DNA of 64,000 nucleotides, from NCBI GenBank assembly GCA_022548915.1, contig JAKZES010000004.1:116837-180836 (forward strand), given 5' to 3'. The notes beneath the pieces were generated by a model. The model was not told the origin of the DNA. It did no database searches and worked only from the letters and a program-made list of their open reading frames with translations. A program made the translations under genes and the position numbers. Below, piece by piece: positions 9,085 through 17,864 of this stretch (its first letter is position 1; each line of letters opens with the position of its first letter). Source of the stretch: Verrucomicrobiaceae bacterium E54 (lineage in GTDB: Bacteria; Verrucomicrobiota; Verrucomicrobiia; Verrucomicrobiales; Akkermansiaceae).

Positions 9085-10584
9085 TTAGAGCGGGTTGACC
9101 CGCCCATCGGAAAGGACGAAGACCGCGGTGCTCACGGGTTCGAGGAGCAGCGACGGGAACAAGCCGAGGACGACGAGGGCCACGGCGGGAACGCCGATGG
9201 CCAGGGCGTGTCCGATGCCAATGCCGGTCGCCGCCGTCTCACCGTCAGTGACGAAGGCCTGCTTGAGCACCTGGAGATAGTAGTAGAGCGACACCGCGCT
9301 CATCACCGCCGCGAGGGCGACGAGCCAGGTGATGCCGGAGACGGTGCCGACGGTGGTTTCCGCCAGTGCCTGACTGAACAGGGCGAACTTTCCGACGAAG
9401 CCGGCCAGCGGCGGGATCCCGGCGAGCGAGGCCATGAAGACGAGCAGCGCCAGTGCCTGCAGCGGCGAGCGGTGGACGAGTCCGGCGAAGGACGCCACCG
9501 AGTCGTCACCCGCTTCGCGCTCGACCGCGGCGGTGACCGCCAGCGCGCCGAGCGTGGCGAGTCCGTAAACGACGACGTAGAACAGCGCGGCACCGGCGGC
9601 CGCGGCGCCGTTGGCGCAGAGGCCGACGAGCAGGTAGCCGGTGTTGGCCACTGCCGAGTAGGCGAGCAGGCGGCGGACGCTGGTCTGGGCGAGAGCGAGA
9701 AGGTTTCCGAAAAGGATCGATCCCGCCGCAAGTATGGAAAGCCACACCGACCAACCGGAAACGATCCCACCCCAGGCTGCAGAGCCACCGGAGGCGTGGA
9801 AGCCGACCAGGAGAAATCGAACCAGCACCACCAGTCCGACCGCCTTCGAGGCCGCGGCGACGAGCGCGACGCTGGTGGCCGGAGCTCCCTGATAGACGTC
9901 GGGCGCCCAGTAGTGGAAGGGGGCGGCGGCCAGTTTGAAGCCGAGACCGGCGAGGACCATCGCCAGTCCGGCGATGGCCAGCGGCGAGGTTGGATCGGCC
10001 GCGAGGGCCGTCGCCACCTCGGGCAAGGTGGCGGCACGGGAGAAGCCGTAGATCAAGCTCAGCCCGAATAGCAGGAAGGCCGCCGAGACGCCGCCGAAGA
10101 GAAAGTATTTCAAGGAGGCTTCTGACGCGCGGGCCGTGCGCGGGAAGCCGGCCAGCAGGTAGAGCGAGAGGCTGGCGAGTTCGAGCGCGACGAACAGGAA
10201 CAGCAGGTGGTTGGTGCCGACGGTGAGGCAGAGCCCGGTGATGGCGAACAGCAGCAGCGCGTGGAATTCGCCGGGCTGGCGGATCTCGTCCTTCGCCGGC
10301 GGCAGCAGCACGGCGAGCAGGCCGAGCGCGATCACCACGCCCTTGAACAGCCGCGCCAGCGGATCGAGGGCGATCATCGGGGTGGCGGCTTCGCCGGTGG
10401 CCGGGAACAGGATCAGCGAGGCGCCGGCAAGCAGCAGGCCGAGGCAGGTGATGCTGGAGATCACGCTCAGCGGCGCGGGCTTGCCGCGTCCCTCAATCGC
10501 GAGCGCGGTCGCAAGCACCGCCAGCGCGGTGACCACCAGGATCACTTCGGGCAGCAGTTGCTGGAAAAGGGCGGAGTAGTTCAC
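9085..10584 (-). CDS. nuoN: NADH-quinone oxidoreductase subunit N
   Basis: Membrane antiporter-like subunit of complex I, 499 residues and about 14 membrane helices. The start is GTG at 10584, overlapping the stop of the preceding nuoM in GTGA; a longer frame upstream lies inside nuoM and is rejected. The conserved TM7 lysine and following motif are present (GFKLAAAPFHYWAPDVYQG), and the TM12 region reads LAGFVGKF, the usual NuoN pattern. It is the last gene of the cluster, convergent with the GH29 gene. Confidence 0.95.
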   Translation of the reverse strand: MNYSALFQQLLPEVILVVTALAVLATALAIEGRGKPAPLSVISSITCLGLLLAGASLILFPATGEAATPMIALDPLARLFKGVVIALGLLAVLLPPAKDEIRQPGEFHALLLFAITGLCLTVGTNHLLFLFVALELASLSLYLLAGFPRTARASEASLKYFLFGGVSAAFLLFGLSLIYGFSRAATLPEVATALAADPTSPLAIAGLAMVLAGLGFKLAAAPFHYWAPDVYQGAPATSVALVAAASKAVGLVVLVRFLLVGFHASGGSAAWGGIVSGWSVWLSILAAGSILFGNLLALAQTSVRRLLAYSAVANTGYLLVGLCANGAAAAGAALFYVVVYGLATLGALAVTAAVEREAGDDSVASFAGLVHRSPLQALALLVFMASLAGIPPLAGFVGKFALFSQALAETTVGTVSGITWLVALAAVMSAVSLYYYLQVLKQAFVTDGETAATGIGIGHALAIGVPAVALVVLGLFPSLLLEPVSTAVFVLSDGRVNPL

Positions 10585-12056
10585 GGCAGGATGGACTGGA
10601 AGAGCGGCGAGGCGAGGCCGTCGTCGATGAGCACGAGCCACGGCTTCGGATAAATCCCGATCGCCAGCGAAACGGCGAGCAGCAGGACGATGGCGGTGAG
10701 TTCCGGCCAGGTGAGCGGCGGCAGCTTGGGCGGCTTGGCATCGGTCTCACCGCGGACCGGGAAGAAGGCCTTCTGCAGCGCGCGCAGCGAGAAGGCGCCG
10801 GTGATGACGATGCCGAGGATCAAAGGGATCAGCAGCAGCGGGAAGGATTCCCACAGGCCGATCGCGACCGAGATCTCGGCGACGAAACCGCTGAAGCCGG
10901 GCAGTCCCATCGAGGCGGCGGTGGCGAGGGTGAAGGCGACCGCCGCGCCCGGCAGCGTGCGCCAGAGGTCGAAGCTGCGCAGCTCGGCGAGGTCGCGGGT
11001 GTGGGTGCGGGCATAGACGACCCGCCCGGCGATGCCGAAGAGCAGTCCCGCGATGACGCCGTGCGAGATCATCTGCAGCGCCGCGCCGCGCAGGCCCCAG
11101 TGGGTGGCCGCGGCGAGGCCGAGCAGGACGAAGCCCATGTGGCTGACGCTCGAGTAGCCGATGACAAACTTGAGGTCCTTCTGCGACAACGCGGTGAAGG
11201 CGCCGTAGAGGACGCCCATCACGGCCAGTCCGGCGATGACACCGCGCCATTGGGCGAAGCCCTCGGGGAAGATCGGCATGGCGACGCACAGCGCGCCGAA
11301 GGCCCCGAGTTTCATCACCACGCCGGCGAGCAGCATCGAGGCGGCGGTGGGGGCGGCGACGTGACCGGTCGGGGCCCAAGTGTGGAACGGCCAGACACCG
11401 GCCAGCACCGCGAAGCCGAGGAACAGCACCGGGAAGGCCCAGGCCTGGAAGCCCGGCGAATAGTCGGCGGCGGCGAGATGCTGGAGGTCGAAGCTGGTGC
11501 CGCCGGCCGCGGCGTAGGCGGCCGCCAACCCGACGAGGATCAGCGCGCTGGCGCCGATCGAATACATCGTCAGCTTCATCGCTCCGTATTCCTTGCGGGT
11601 CGATCCCCAGATCGCGATCAGCAGGTATTTCGGCAGGATGACGACCTCGTAGCAGACGAAGAGCAGGAAGGCGTCGCGGCTGAGGAAGACGCCATAGACG
11701 CCGCCGATGATCGTGAGGAACAACGAGAAGAACGCGCGCTGGCGCTTGTCGATGTTCCAGGAAAAGAGGATGCCGGCGATGGCGACGAGGCCCGTTAGAA
11801 GAAGCAGCGCCAGCGAAAGGCCGTCGGCCTGCAGGTGCAGGCGCGCGCCGAGGCTGGGGATCCAGTCGCGGTCGAAGGACCACGGTGCGGCATCCGGGTG
11901 GGCGAGCTTGGCGAGGCAGCCGGCGCCGGCGGCGAGCGCCCCGATGGTCGCGGCGGCCAGCGCGATCACCCGCGACAGCGCCGCGCTGCGGGCGGGCAGC
12001 AGCAGCACCAGCAGGGCGCCGGCGAAGGCGGAGAGGAGGGTCCAGGCGGGCGTCAT
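10581..12056 (-). CDS. nuoM: NADH-quinone oxidoreductase subunit M, second copy (divergent)
   Basis: A second NuoM-type antiporter subunit, 491 residues. ATG at 12056 overlaps the upstream nuoM stop (ATGA). It has the TM5 glutamate (CYEVVILPKYLLIAIWG), the TM8 lysine (VVMKLGAFG, Lys249) and a TM12 glutamate (GFSGFVAEI). At the TM7 position, where E. coli NuoM has Lys234, this protein has Leu218 in GFAVLAGVWPFHTW. Spacing from Leu218 to Lys249 is 31 residues, identical to Lys234-Lys265 in E. coli, so the alignment is firm. The neighbouring NuoM keeps the lysine. A tandem double-NuoM makes a '2M' type complex I with an extra membrane module; whether this one pumps with an altered channel is open. 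Confidence 0.92.
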   Translation of the reverse strand: MTPAWTLLSAFAGALLVLLLPARSAALSRVIALAAATIGALAAGAGCLAKLAHPDAAPWSFDRDWIPSLGARLHLQADGLSLALLLLTGLVAIAGILFSWNIDKRQRAFFSLFLTIIGGVYGVFLSRDAFLLFVCYEVVILPKYLLIAIWGSTRKEYGAMKLTMYSIGASALILVGLAAAYAAAGGTSFDLQHLAAADYSPGFQAWAFPVLFLGFAVLAGVWPFHTWAPTGHVAAPTAASMLLAGVVMKLGAFGALCVAMPIFPEGFAQWRGVIAGLAVMGVLYGAFTALSQKDLKFVIGYSSVSHMGFVLLGLAAATHWGLRGAALQMISHGVIAGLLFGIAGRVVYARTHTRDLAELRSFDLWRTLPGAAVAFTLATAASMGLPGFSGFVAEISVAIGLWESFPLLLIPLILGIVITGAFSLRALQKAFFPVRGETDAKPPKLPPLTWPELTAIVLLLAVSLAIGIYPKPWLVLIDDGLASPLFQSILP

Positions 12057-13579
12057 GGCTTGAGGAAGTCGAGCAGCCGCAGCGTGTCGGCATTGAGGAA
12101 ACGGAGCAGCACCTGCGGCCACAGGCCGGGGATGACGATGAGCGCGATCACCGGCGCGAAGAGCCAGCGTTCGGCGGTCGAAAGGTCGGGCCATGTCGAG
12201 AGCCCCTCACCGAGGGGTCCGTGGAAGACCTTGCGGATGAGGCGCAGCAGGAAGACCGCGGTGAACAGCAGTCCGAGCACCGAGACGGCGGCGGCCCAGG
12301 GCAGCAGGCCGAAGGTGCCGTTGAAGACGAGGAACTCGCCGATGAAGCCGCTGAGCCCCGGCAGCCCGAGCGAGGCGAAGATCGCGAGGCCCATCAGGCC
12401 GCACAGCACCGGCACCCGGGCGCGCAGGCCGCCGAAGTCGTCGAGACCGCGCCGCCCGCCGGAGCGCGACTCGAGGATCGCGATGCCGAAGAACATCGCC
12501 GAGGCGATGATGCCGTGGTTGAAGGCCTGCAGGAAGGCGCCGGAGATCGCGGAGGAGGCCGACTCGCGGTCGCCCTGGCTGGCAACCACCGCCGCAGCGG
12601 CGAGCACGCAGTAGCCGAGGTGGTTCACCGACGAGTAGGCGAGGATGCGCTTGAGGTCCTTTTGCGCCAGCGCCGCCAAAGCGCCTAACAGGACGGTCGC
12701 CACCGCCAGCGCGGCAAGCCACGGGGCGAGAACGGCGAAGGTCTCCGGGAAGATCGGCAGGAAGACGCGCAGCAGGCCGTAGACGCCCATCTTCGACAGC
12801 AGGCCGGTGAGCAGGATGGTGATGGGCGTCGGGGCCTCGGCGTAAGCGTCGGGCAGCCAGGCGTGGAAGGGGACGATGGGGATCTTGACCGCGAGGCCGA
12901 GCAGGACGGCGATGGCGACGAAAAGCAGCAGCGTCGGGCCGGTCAGGGCGGTGCCGGCGAAGGCGGTCGCGAGAGTTTTGGTGAGGTCGCCTTTCGAGGC
13001 CATCTCGGCCAGTTGGCCGAAGTCCATCGTGCCGACGCCGATCTGCAGCGCGAGGAAGCCGAGCAGCATGCAGACGCCGCCGCCGAGGGTGACGATGAAG
13101 AAGCGTCGGGCGGCGCGGGGCGCATTCGGGCCGCCCCACAGGCGAATGAGCAGGTAGGCCGGGATCAGGGTCATTTCCCAGCACAGGAAGAAGGGGATGA
13201 AATGCCGCGCGGTGAAGACGCCTAGCAGCATGGTTTCCATCACCAGGATCAGCGCGGCGTAGCTGCGGCTGGTGAGACCCTTTTGGAGTGAAATCGCCAG
13301 CACGAAGGTGGTGACCAGCGAGGTCAGCAGCAGGAACAGCCACGAGGTGCCATCGACGACGAAGGTGAGCGCGATACCGGCATCGGGGATCCAGTCGAGG
13401 CTCCAGGCAGCCATCGCGCCGCCGGGGTTTGCGCCGCGGAAGCCGAGCAGGGCGACCAGCACGATGGGGATCAGCGACCACCAGGCAGCGAACCGGCCGG
13501 CGGCACGATCGCCCGCGCCGCGCCACGCGGCGAGAAGCGCGGCACCGGCCAGGGGAGCGAGGATGAGAGTGAGCAGCAT
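12053..13579 (-). CDS. nuoM: NADH-quinone oxidoreductase subunit M, first copy (canonical)
   Basis: Canonical NuoM, 508 residues, about 14 membrane helices. The start is ATG at 13579 (MLLTLILAPLAG), 7 bases after the nuoL stop; the longer frame upstream is inside nuoL. Key proton-path residues are all present: TM5 Glu in CWEMTLIPAYLLIRLWGG, TM7 Lys in GLAVKIPIVPFHAWLPDAY, TM8 Lys in LLSKMGVYG and TM12 Glu in GFIGEF. It is followed by an ATGA overlap with the divergent second nuoM, so the two are translationally coupled and probably built into the same complex. Confidence 0.95.
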   Translation of the reverse strand: MLLTLILAPLAGAALLAAWRGAGDRAAGRFAAWWSLIPIVLVALLGFRGANPGGAMAAWSLDWIPDAGIALTFVVDGTSWLFLLLTSLVTTFVLAISLQKGLTSRSYAALILVMETMLLGVFTARHFIPFFLCWEMTLIPAYLLIRLWGGPNAPRAARRFFIVTLGGGVCMLLGFLALQIGVGTMDFGQLAEMASKGDLTKTLATAFAGTALTGPTLLLFVAIAVLLGLAVKIPIVPFHAWLPDAYAEAPTPITILLTGLLSKMGVYGLLRVFLPIFPETFAVLAPWLAALAVATVLLGALAALAQKDLKRILAYSSVNHLGYCVLAAAAVVASQGDRESASSAISGAFLQAFNHGIIASAMFFGIAILESRSGGRRGLDDFGGLRARVPVLCGLMGLAIFASLGLPGLSGFIGEFLVFNGTFGLLPWAAAVSVLGLLFTAVFLLRLIRKVFHGPLGEGLSTWPDLSTAERWLFAPVIALIVIPGLWPQVLLRFLNADTLRLLDFLKP

Positions 13580-13586
13580 GGCGGGA

Positions 13587-15623
13587 TCAGAGCCAGAGGT
13601 AGAGAACGAGCAGGACCGCGACACCGAGGCCGATGGTCCGGAGGTAGGATTGGATGCGCCCGGTCTGGGCACCCGACGCACCGGCGGCGCGGCGTTTCAG
13701 GCCGGAGCAGGCGCCGTCGAAGCCGGCGTTGAGGCCGCGTTCGTCGCTGGCGCCGGTGAGGCGGCCGAAAGCCTTGAGGACGGTCTCGCCGGCGGCCATG
13801 ACCGGCACCAGGATGCCGCGCTCGATGGCGTCGATGAGCGAGGCGAGCATCGCCAGCGGGCCGATGATCGCTTTCTGATAGAGCGCGTCGAAGCCCATCG
13901 CGTTTTCGAGGAGGCGCCACAGCGGACCGAGCTTGCCGGAGAGTGGATCGGGCGCGCCGGAGTCGTCCGAGACACGGCGATAGACGGCCCAGCCGGCGCC
14001 GACGCCGACCGTGACCAGCGCCAGCGAGAGGATCAGCAGGCCGATCGCCCCGTGCTCGCCGAAGGCACCGCCGTGGAAGCGGGCGGCCTCGCCGTCGATC
14101 CACTTTTCGAACCATGGCCAGAACGGGGTGGCGATCAGCGAAAGCAGCACCGCACCGGCGGCCAGCACGTAGAGCGGGACGAGGATCACGCCGGGGCTTT
14201 CGTGCGGGTGCTCGACGCCGGGCCGGCGCGGTTTTCCGAAGAACACCAGCAGGGCCTGGCGGGTCATGTAGAAGGCGGTCAGCAGCGCGGCGGCGACGGC
14301 CAATGCGAACGGGCCCTTGCCGCCGGGCCAGATCTCGGCGCTGTGGAGGATGGCCTCCTTGCTCCAGAAGCCGGAGAACAGGAACGGGAAGCCGGCCAGC
14401 GCCATCATGCCGATCGAATAGGCGAGGAATGTCCGGCGCAGCGGTTTCGACAGTCCGCCCATCTTGCGGATGTCCTGCTCGCCGTGGCAGCCGTGGATGA
14501 CCGAGCCGGCGGAGAGGAAGAGCAGCGCCTTGAAGAAGGCGTGGGCGATGAGGTGGAACATCGCCGCGCCGACCCCGCCGGTGCCGAGCGCGACCATCAT
14601 GAAGCCGAGCTGTGAGACGGTCGAGTAGGCGAGGATGCGCTTGAAGTCGTATTGGGCGACCGCGACGCAGGCGGCGTAGAGCGCGGTGATGCCGCCGATC
14701 CAGGCGGTGGCCGTCAGAGCGGTCGTGACGCCGTCGCCGTTGGCGAAGATCGGGTGGACGCGGGCGACCATGAAGACGCCGGCGGCGACCATGGTGGCGG
14801 CGTGGATCAGGGCGGAGACCGGGGTCGGGCCCTCCATCGCGTCGGGCAACCACGTGTGCAGGGGGACCTGGCCGGACTTGCCCATGGCGCCGACCAGCAG
14901 CAGCAGCGCCGCGGCGGCGGAAACGGTGAGACCTCCGAGGGTCGTCGTACCTGCGAGCGAAGCCAGCGCGGCGGATTCGAGCAGGCCGTTGCCGCCGTCG
15001 TAGAAGAGCAGCGTGCCGGTCTGGCGGTAGAGCCAGATCATGCCGAGGAAGAAGGCCATGTCACCGACGCGGGTGGTGATGAAGGCCTTCTGCGCGGCGG
15101 CCGCGGCGGAGGGTTTTTCGAAGTAGAAGCCGATCAGCAGGTAGGACGCGAGGCCGACCAGTTCCCACGCGATGAACAGCAGCAGCAGGCTGTTGGCGAG
15201 GACCACCATCAGCATCGCGCCGCAGAACAGCGACAGGAATCCGAAGAAGCGGCCGAAGCGCTTTTCGTCGGCCATGTAGCCGGTGCTGTAGATGAAGATC
15301 CACAGCGCGACGAAGGTGACCATCGCGATCATCGCCGCGCTCATCGGGTCGAGCAGCACGCCGACCTTGAGTGCGCTTTCACCGAAGGTGAACCAGGTCG
15401 CGGACGTGGTGAGGCGGAAGGGTTTGTCGACCCCCGGGGTGAGGGTGCAGGCAGTCGCGAGCAGCGCGAGGACGCACGACACGCCCAGCGCGCCGATTGC
15501 CAGCTTGGAGGCGATCCGTCCGCGAGCGTCCGGCAGGAACGCGACCGCGGTGGCTGCGAGCAAGGGCAGCAGCGGGATCGCCCAGAGCAGGGTTGGCAGG
15601 TGCGGTTGGAGCGCTTCAGCCAT
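13587..15623 (-). CDS. nuoL: NADH-quinone oxidoreductase subunit L
   Basis: Distal antiporter-like subunit with the long lateral helix, 678 residues against about 613 in E. coli. TM7 signature GKSGQVPLHTWLPDAMEGPT and the preceding WELVGLASYLLIGFYF are clear. The extra length lies mainly in the C-terminal third (residues about 480-650), which includes the amphipathic lateral helix and the last membrane helix. In a complex with an added NuoM this helix would need to span one more subunit, so the extra length is of interest. It overlaps nuoK by 8 bases. Confidence 0.95.
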   Translation of the reverse strand: MAEALQPHLPTLLWAIPLLPLLAATAVAFLPDARGRIASKLAIGALGVSCVLALLATACTLTPGVDKPFRLTTSATWFTFGESALKVGVLLDPMSAAMIAMVTFVALWIFIYSTGYMADEKRFGRFFGFLSLFCGAMLMVVLANSLLLLFIAWELVGLASYLLIGFYFEKPSAAAAAQKAFITTRVGDMAFFLGMIWLYRQTGTLLFYDGGNGLLESAALASLAGTTTLGGLTVSAAAALLLLVGAMGKSGQVPLHTWLPDAMEGPTPVSALIHAATMVAAGVFMVARVHPIFANGDGVTTALTATAWIGGITALYAACVAVAQYDFKRILAYSTVSQLGFMMVALGTGGVGAAMFHLIAHAFFKALLFLSAGSVIHGCHGEQDIRKMGGLSKPLRRTFLAYSIGMMALAGFPFLFSGFWSKEAILHSAEIWPGGKGPFALAVAAALLTAFYMTRQALLVFFGKPRRPGVEHPHESPGVILVPLYVLAAGAVLLSLIATPFWPWFEKWIDGEAARFHGGAFGEHGAIGLLILSLALVTVGVGAGWAVYRRVSDDSGAPDPLSGKLGPLWRLLENAMGFDALYQKAIIGPLAMLASLIDAIERGILVPVMAAGETVLKAFGRLTGASDERGLNAGFDGACSGLKRRAAGASGAQTGRIQSYLRTIGLGVAVLLVLYLWL

Positions 15624-15927
15624 GGAGCGAGTTGGAGGCGTTGAGGTCGGTCGAGCGCGTGTGGCGGAAGACCATGAGGATGATGGCGAGACCGACCGCG
15701 GCCTCGGCGGCGGCGATGGCGATGCCGAAGAGGACGAACATCGGGCCGGTGAGTTGCGGGTCTGGCGGGCCGTAGCGCCAGAAGCCGATGAAGTTGAGGT
15801 TGGCGGCGTTGAGCATCAGCTCGATGCCGACCAGCACGAGGATCGTGTTGCGTCGGGTGAGCACCGCGAACAGGCCGAGCGCGAAGAGCACGGACGAGAG
15901 GGTGAGCAGAACGGCGAGGGGGTTCAT
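15616..15927 (-). CDS. nuoK: NADH-quinone oxidoreductase subunit K
   Basis: Small three-helix membrane subunit, 103 residues, the usual family length. The conserved glutamates are present in GIELMLNAANLNF (helix 2) and AAAEAAVGLAI (helix 3). It starts at ATG 15927 and ends inside the nuoL start region. Upstream, about 210 bases with an inverted-arm repeat separate it from nuoJ, unusual for an operon otherwise tightly overlapped. Confidence 0.95.
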   Translation of the reverse strand: MNPLAVLLTLSSVLFALGLFAVLTRRNTILVLVGIELMLNAANLNFIGFWRYGPPDPQLTGPMFVLFGIAIAAAEAAVGLAIILMVFRHTRSTDLNASNSLHG

Positions 15928-16010
15928 GTTAGGAGAATGGTTTGAACCACGGATTGAGGCGGTTTTTGTGATTTTTTTGACGCCGGACAGGTGCTGGATT
16001 TGGAGAGGGG

Positions 16011-16124
16011 AACCGTGGATTACGCAGATTAAGGGGATTTTCTTGAGGATGGAGGAAAGTGGATGGACGGGCGTTGCAAGGGTCTTCAGAATCTCAATCC
16101 CCTAAATCTGCGTAATCTGTGGTT
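16011..16124. repeat. Inverted-arm intergenic repeat (ATTACGCAGATT family) between nuoJ and nuoK
   Basis: A 29-base left arm (16011-16039; core ATTACGCAGATT, then AGGGGATT) is repeated in inverse orientation at 16096-16124, with 25 of 29 bases matching, around a 56-base core without coding potential. A diverged half copy (GAACCACGGATT, 15941-15952) lies nearer nuoK. Similar arms are, from memory, frequent in environmental Verrucomicrobia and Planctomycetes genomes. It sits in the 210-base gap between nuoK and nuoJ. Confidence 0.8.
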
Positions 16125-16137
16125 CATCTTGTTGGAT

Positions 16138-16629
16138 CTAGGGCTTTTTCGACGGTTCCCGGGCGAAGAGGGCGGCTCCGAGCATCACAGCGGTGAGCAG
16201 GATGGCGACGGCGAGCACTGCCGGGGCGTGGGTGGTGAAGAGCAACTCGCCGATCCGCCTGACCGGCAGATCCGCGGTGCCGGGTGGTGCCTCGGGAAGC
16301 GTGCGGTCGACGGTGTAAAGCAGCGTCGCAAGCAGTGGCAGCGTGCACAGCAGGCCGGGCCCGACCGACTTTGGACGGCGGGCAATTTCCTCGATCTCGT
16401 CGCGCGGGCGCGTGATGAGGAGGGCGAAGACGATCAGCACCGCCACCGCGCCGACGTAAACCATGAACTGGACCAGTCCGAGAAACTCGGCGCCGAGTGC
16501 GATGTAGAGCATGCCGGCGAGCGACAACGTGAGCGCCAGCAGCAGCCCGGCGTGCACCGGGCGCGCCTTCCACACCGCGCCGAGGGCGGCGAGCATGATC
16601 AGCGGTGAAAGGATGAGCAGTGCGGTCAT
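16138..16629 (-). CDS. nuoJ: NADH-quinone oxidoreductase subunit J
   Basis: Membrane subunit of 163 residues with five helices. ATG at 16629 overlaps the nuoH stop (ATGA); the much longer open frame upstream is antisense-like sequence inside nuoH and is not used. The motif EFLGLVQFMVYVGAVAVLIVF is the conserved pi-bulge helix 3 of NuoJ. The C-terminus is short and basic (AREPSKKP). It is the last gene before the repeat-containing gap to nuoK. Confidence 0.93.
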   Translation of the reverse strand: MTALLILSPLIMLAALGAVWKARPVHAGLLLALTLSLAGMLYIALGAEFLGLVQFMVYVGAVAVLIVFALLITRPRDEIEEIARRPKSVGPGLLCTLPLLATLLYTVDRTLPEAPPGTADLPVRRIGELLFTTHAPAVLAVAILLTAVMLGAALFAREPSKKP

Positions 16630-17864
16630 GACTCGGCGAATCGGTAGGTGCGGTTGGACCGGGCGAGTCCGCGGTTGAAGAGGACGGTCATGATGACGAA
16701 AGGCACCACCAGCAGCGCAATGGTGACGACCCAGGCGATCAGGCCGTGGCCGGCGCGGTGCAGGAGCGTCCAGATGCCGGCTGCGGGAATGGTCAGCAGC
16801 GACATCGGGATCAGGGCGAGCCAGCCGAAGCGCATGAGCTGGTCCATCCGCAGGCGCGGGAAGGTCGCCCGGATCCACAGGAAGAGGAAGATCACCGCGG
16901 CCAGCTTTGCGAAGAACCAGATCCAGGAGGGCACGAAGCCGAGTCCGGGGAAGGGGGCCTGCCAGCCGCCGAGGAAGAGGGTCACGCCGAGGCCGGAAAT
17001 GGCGAACAGCCCGAGGTATTCGCCCATGAAGAACAGAGCGTACTTGAAGCCCGAGTATTCGGTCATGTGGCCGGCGACGATTTCCGATTCGCCCTCCGGC
17101 AGGTCGAAGGGGCAGCGGTTCGCCTCGCCGATGCTGGCGATGAAGAACACCAGCCCGCCGACGAGTCCCCATGGCGTGAGGATGTGCCAGGCCGGCAGGA
17201 AGCCCAGGTGGTAACCGCCCTGGTGGGCGACGATCTCCGGCAGCGACAGCGTGCCCGAGACCATGATCACGGCGATGGCGGAAAGAACCAGTGGCAGCTC
17301 GTAGCTGACCATCTGCGAGATCGCGCGCATCGCGCCGAGCATGGGAAACTTCGAGCCGCTGGCCCAACCGGCGATGAAGACCGAGACCTCGGTGAGCGCG
17401 CCGAGCGCGAAAAAGAACAGCAGGCCCAGTTCCAGCGGCACCGGGGTCCACTCGCGACCGTAGGGCAGCACGCCGAGCGCCATGATCGCGGGGATCACGA
17501 TCAGGATCGGTGCCAGCAGGTGGAGCAGCTTCTCGGCCTTGGCCGGGACGATGTCCTCCTTGGTCAGCATCTTGATCCCGTCGGCCACCGGTTGGAGGAT
17601 CCCGAAAGGACCGGCGCGGTTGGGCCCGATGCGGTTCTGGGCGCGGGCGAGCGTCTTGCGCTCGATCAGCGACAGCAGCGCAAAGGCGGTCATGAAGACG
17701 GCGAGCACGGTCGCCGCGCCGGCAGCGATGCCGCCGATCGAGACCAGCCACCCGGGCGCGTTGAAATGCTCCAACAGGTTTTCGACGAGCCGCTTCGGCA
17801 GCAGTGGCAGCCATTCGGGCGACCAGAGAGAAGGTTCCGCGGCTTGGGCAATCAAAGTCTTCAT
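16626..17864 (-). CDS. nuoH: NADH-quinone oxidoreductase subunit H
   Basis: Quinone-site membrane subunit, 412 residues, longer than the usual 325-350 because of a 40-residue N-terminal lead and longer loops. Signatures are clear: LIERKTLARAQNRIGPNRAGPFGILQ in the first loop, EVSVFIAGWASGSKFPMLGAMR, GEANRCPFDLPEGESEIVAG and RATFPRLRMDQLM. It overlaps nuoI upstream by 4 bases (ATGA) and nuoJ downstream by 4 bases. Start ATG 17864. Confidence 0.95.
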   Translation of the reverse strand: MKTLIAQAAEPSLWSPEWLPLLPKRLVENLLEHFNAPGWLVSIGGIAAGAATVLAVFMTAFALLSLIERKTLARAQNRIGPNRAGPFGILQPVADGIKMLTKEDIVPAKAEKLLHLLAPILIVIPAIMALGVLPYGREWTPVPLELGLLFFFALGALTEVSVFIAGWASGSKFPMLGAMRAISQMVSYELPLVLSAIAVIMVSGTLSLPEIVAHQGGYHLGFLPAWHILTPWGLVGGLVFFIASIGEANRCPFDLPEGESEIVAGHMTEYSGFKYALFFMGEYLGLFAISGLGVTLFLGGWQAPFPGLGFVPSWIWFFAKLAAVIFLFLWIRATFPRLRMDQLMRFGWLALIPMSLLTIPAAGIWTLLHRAGHGLIAWVVTIALLVVPFVIMTVLFNRGLARSNRTYRFAES

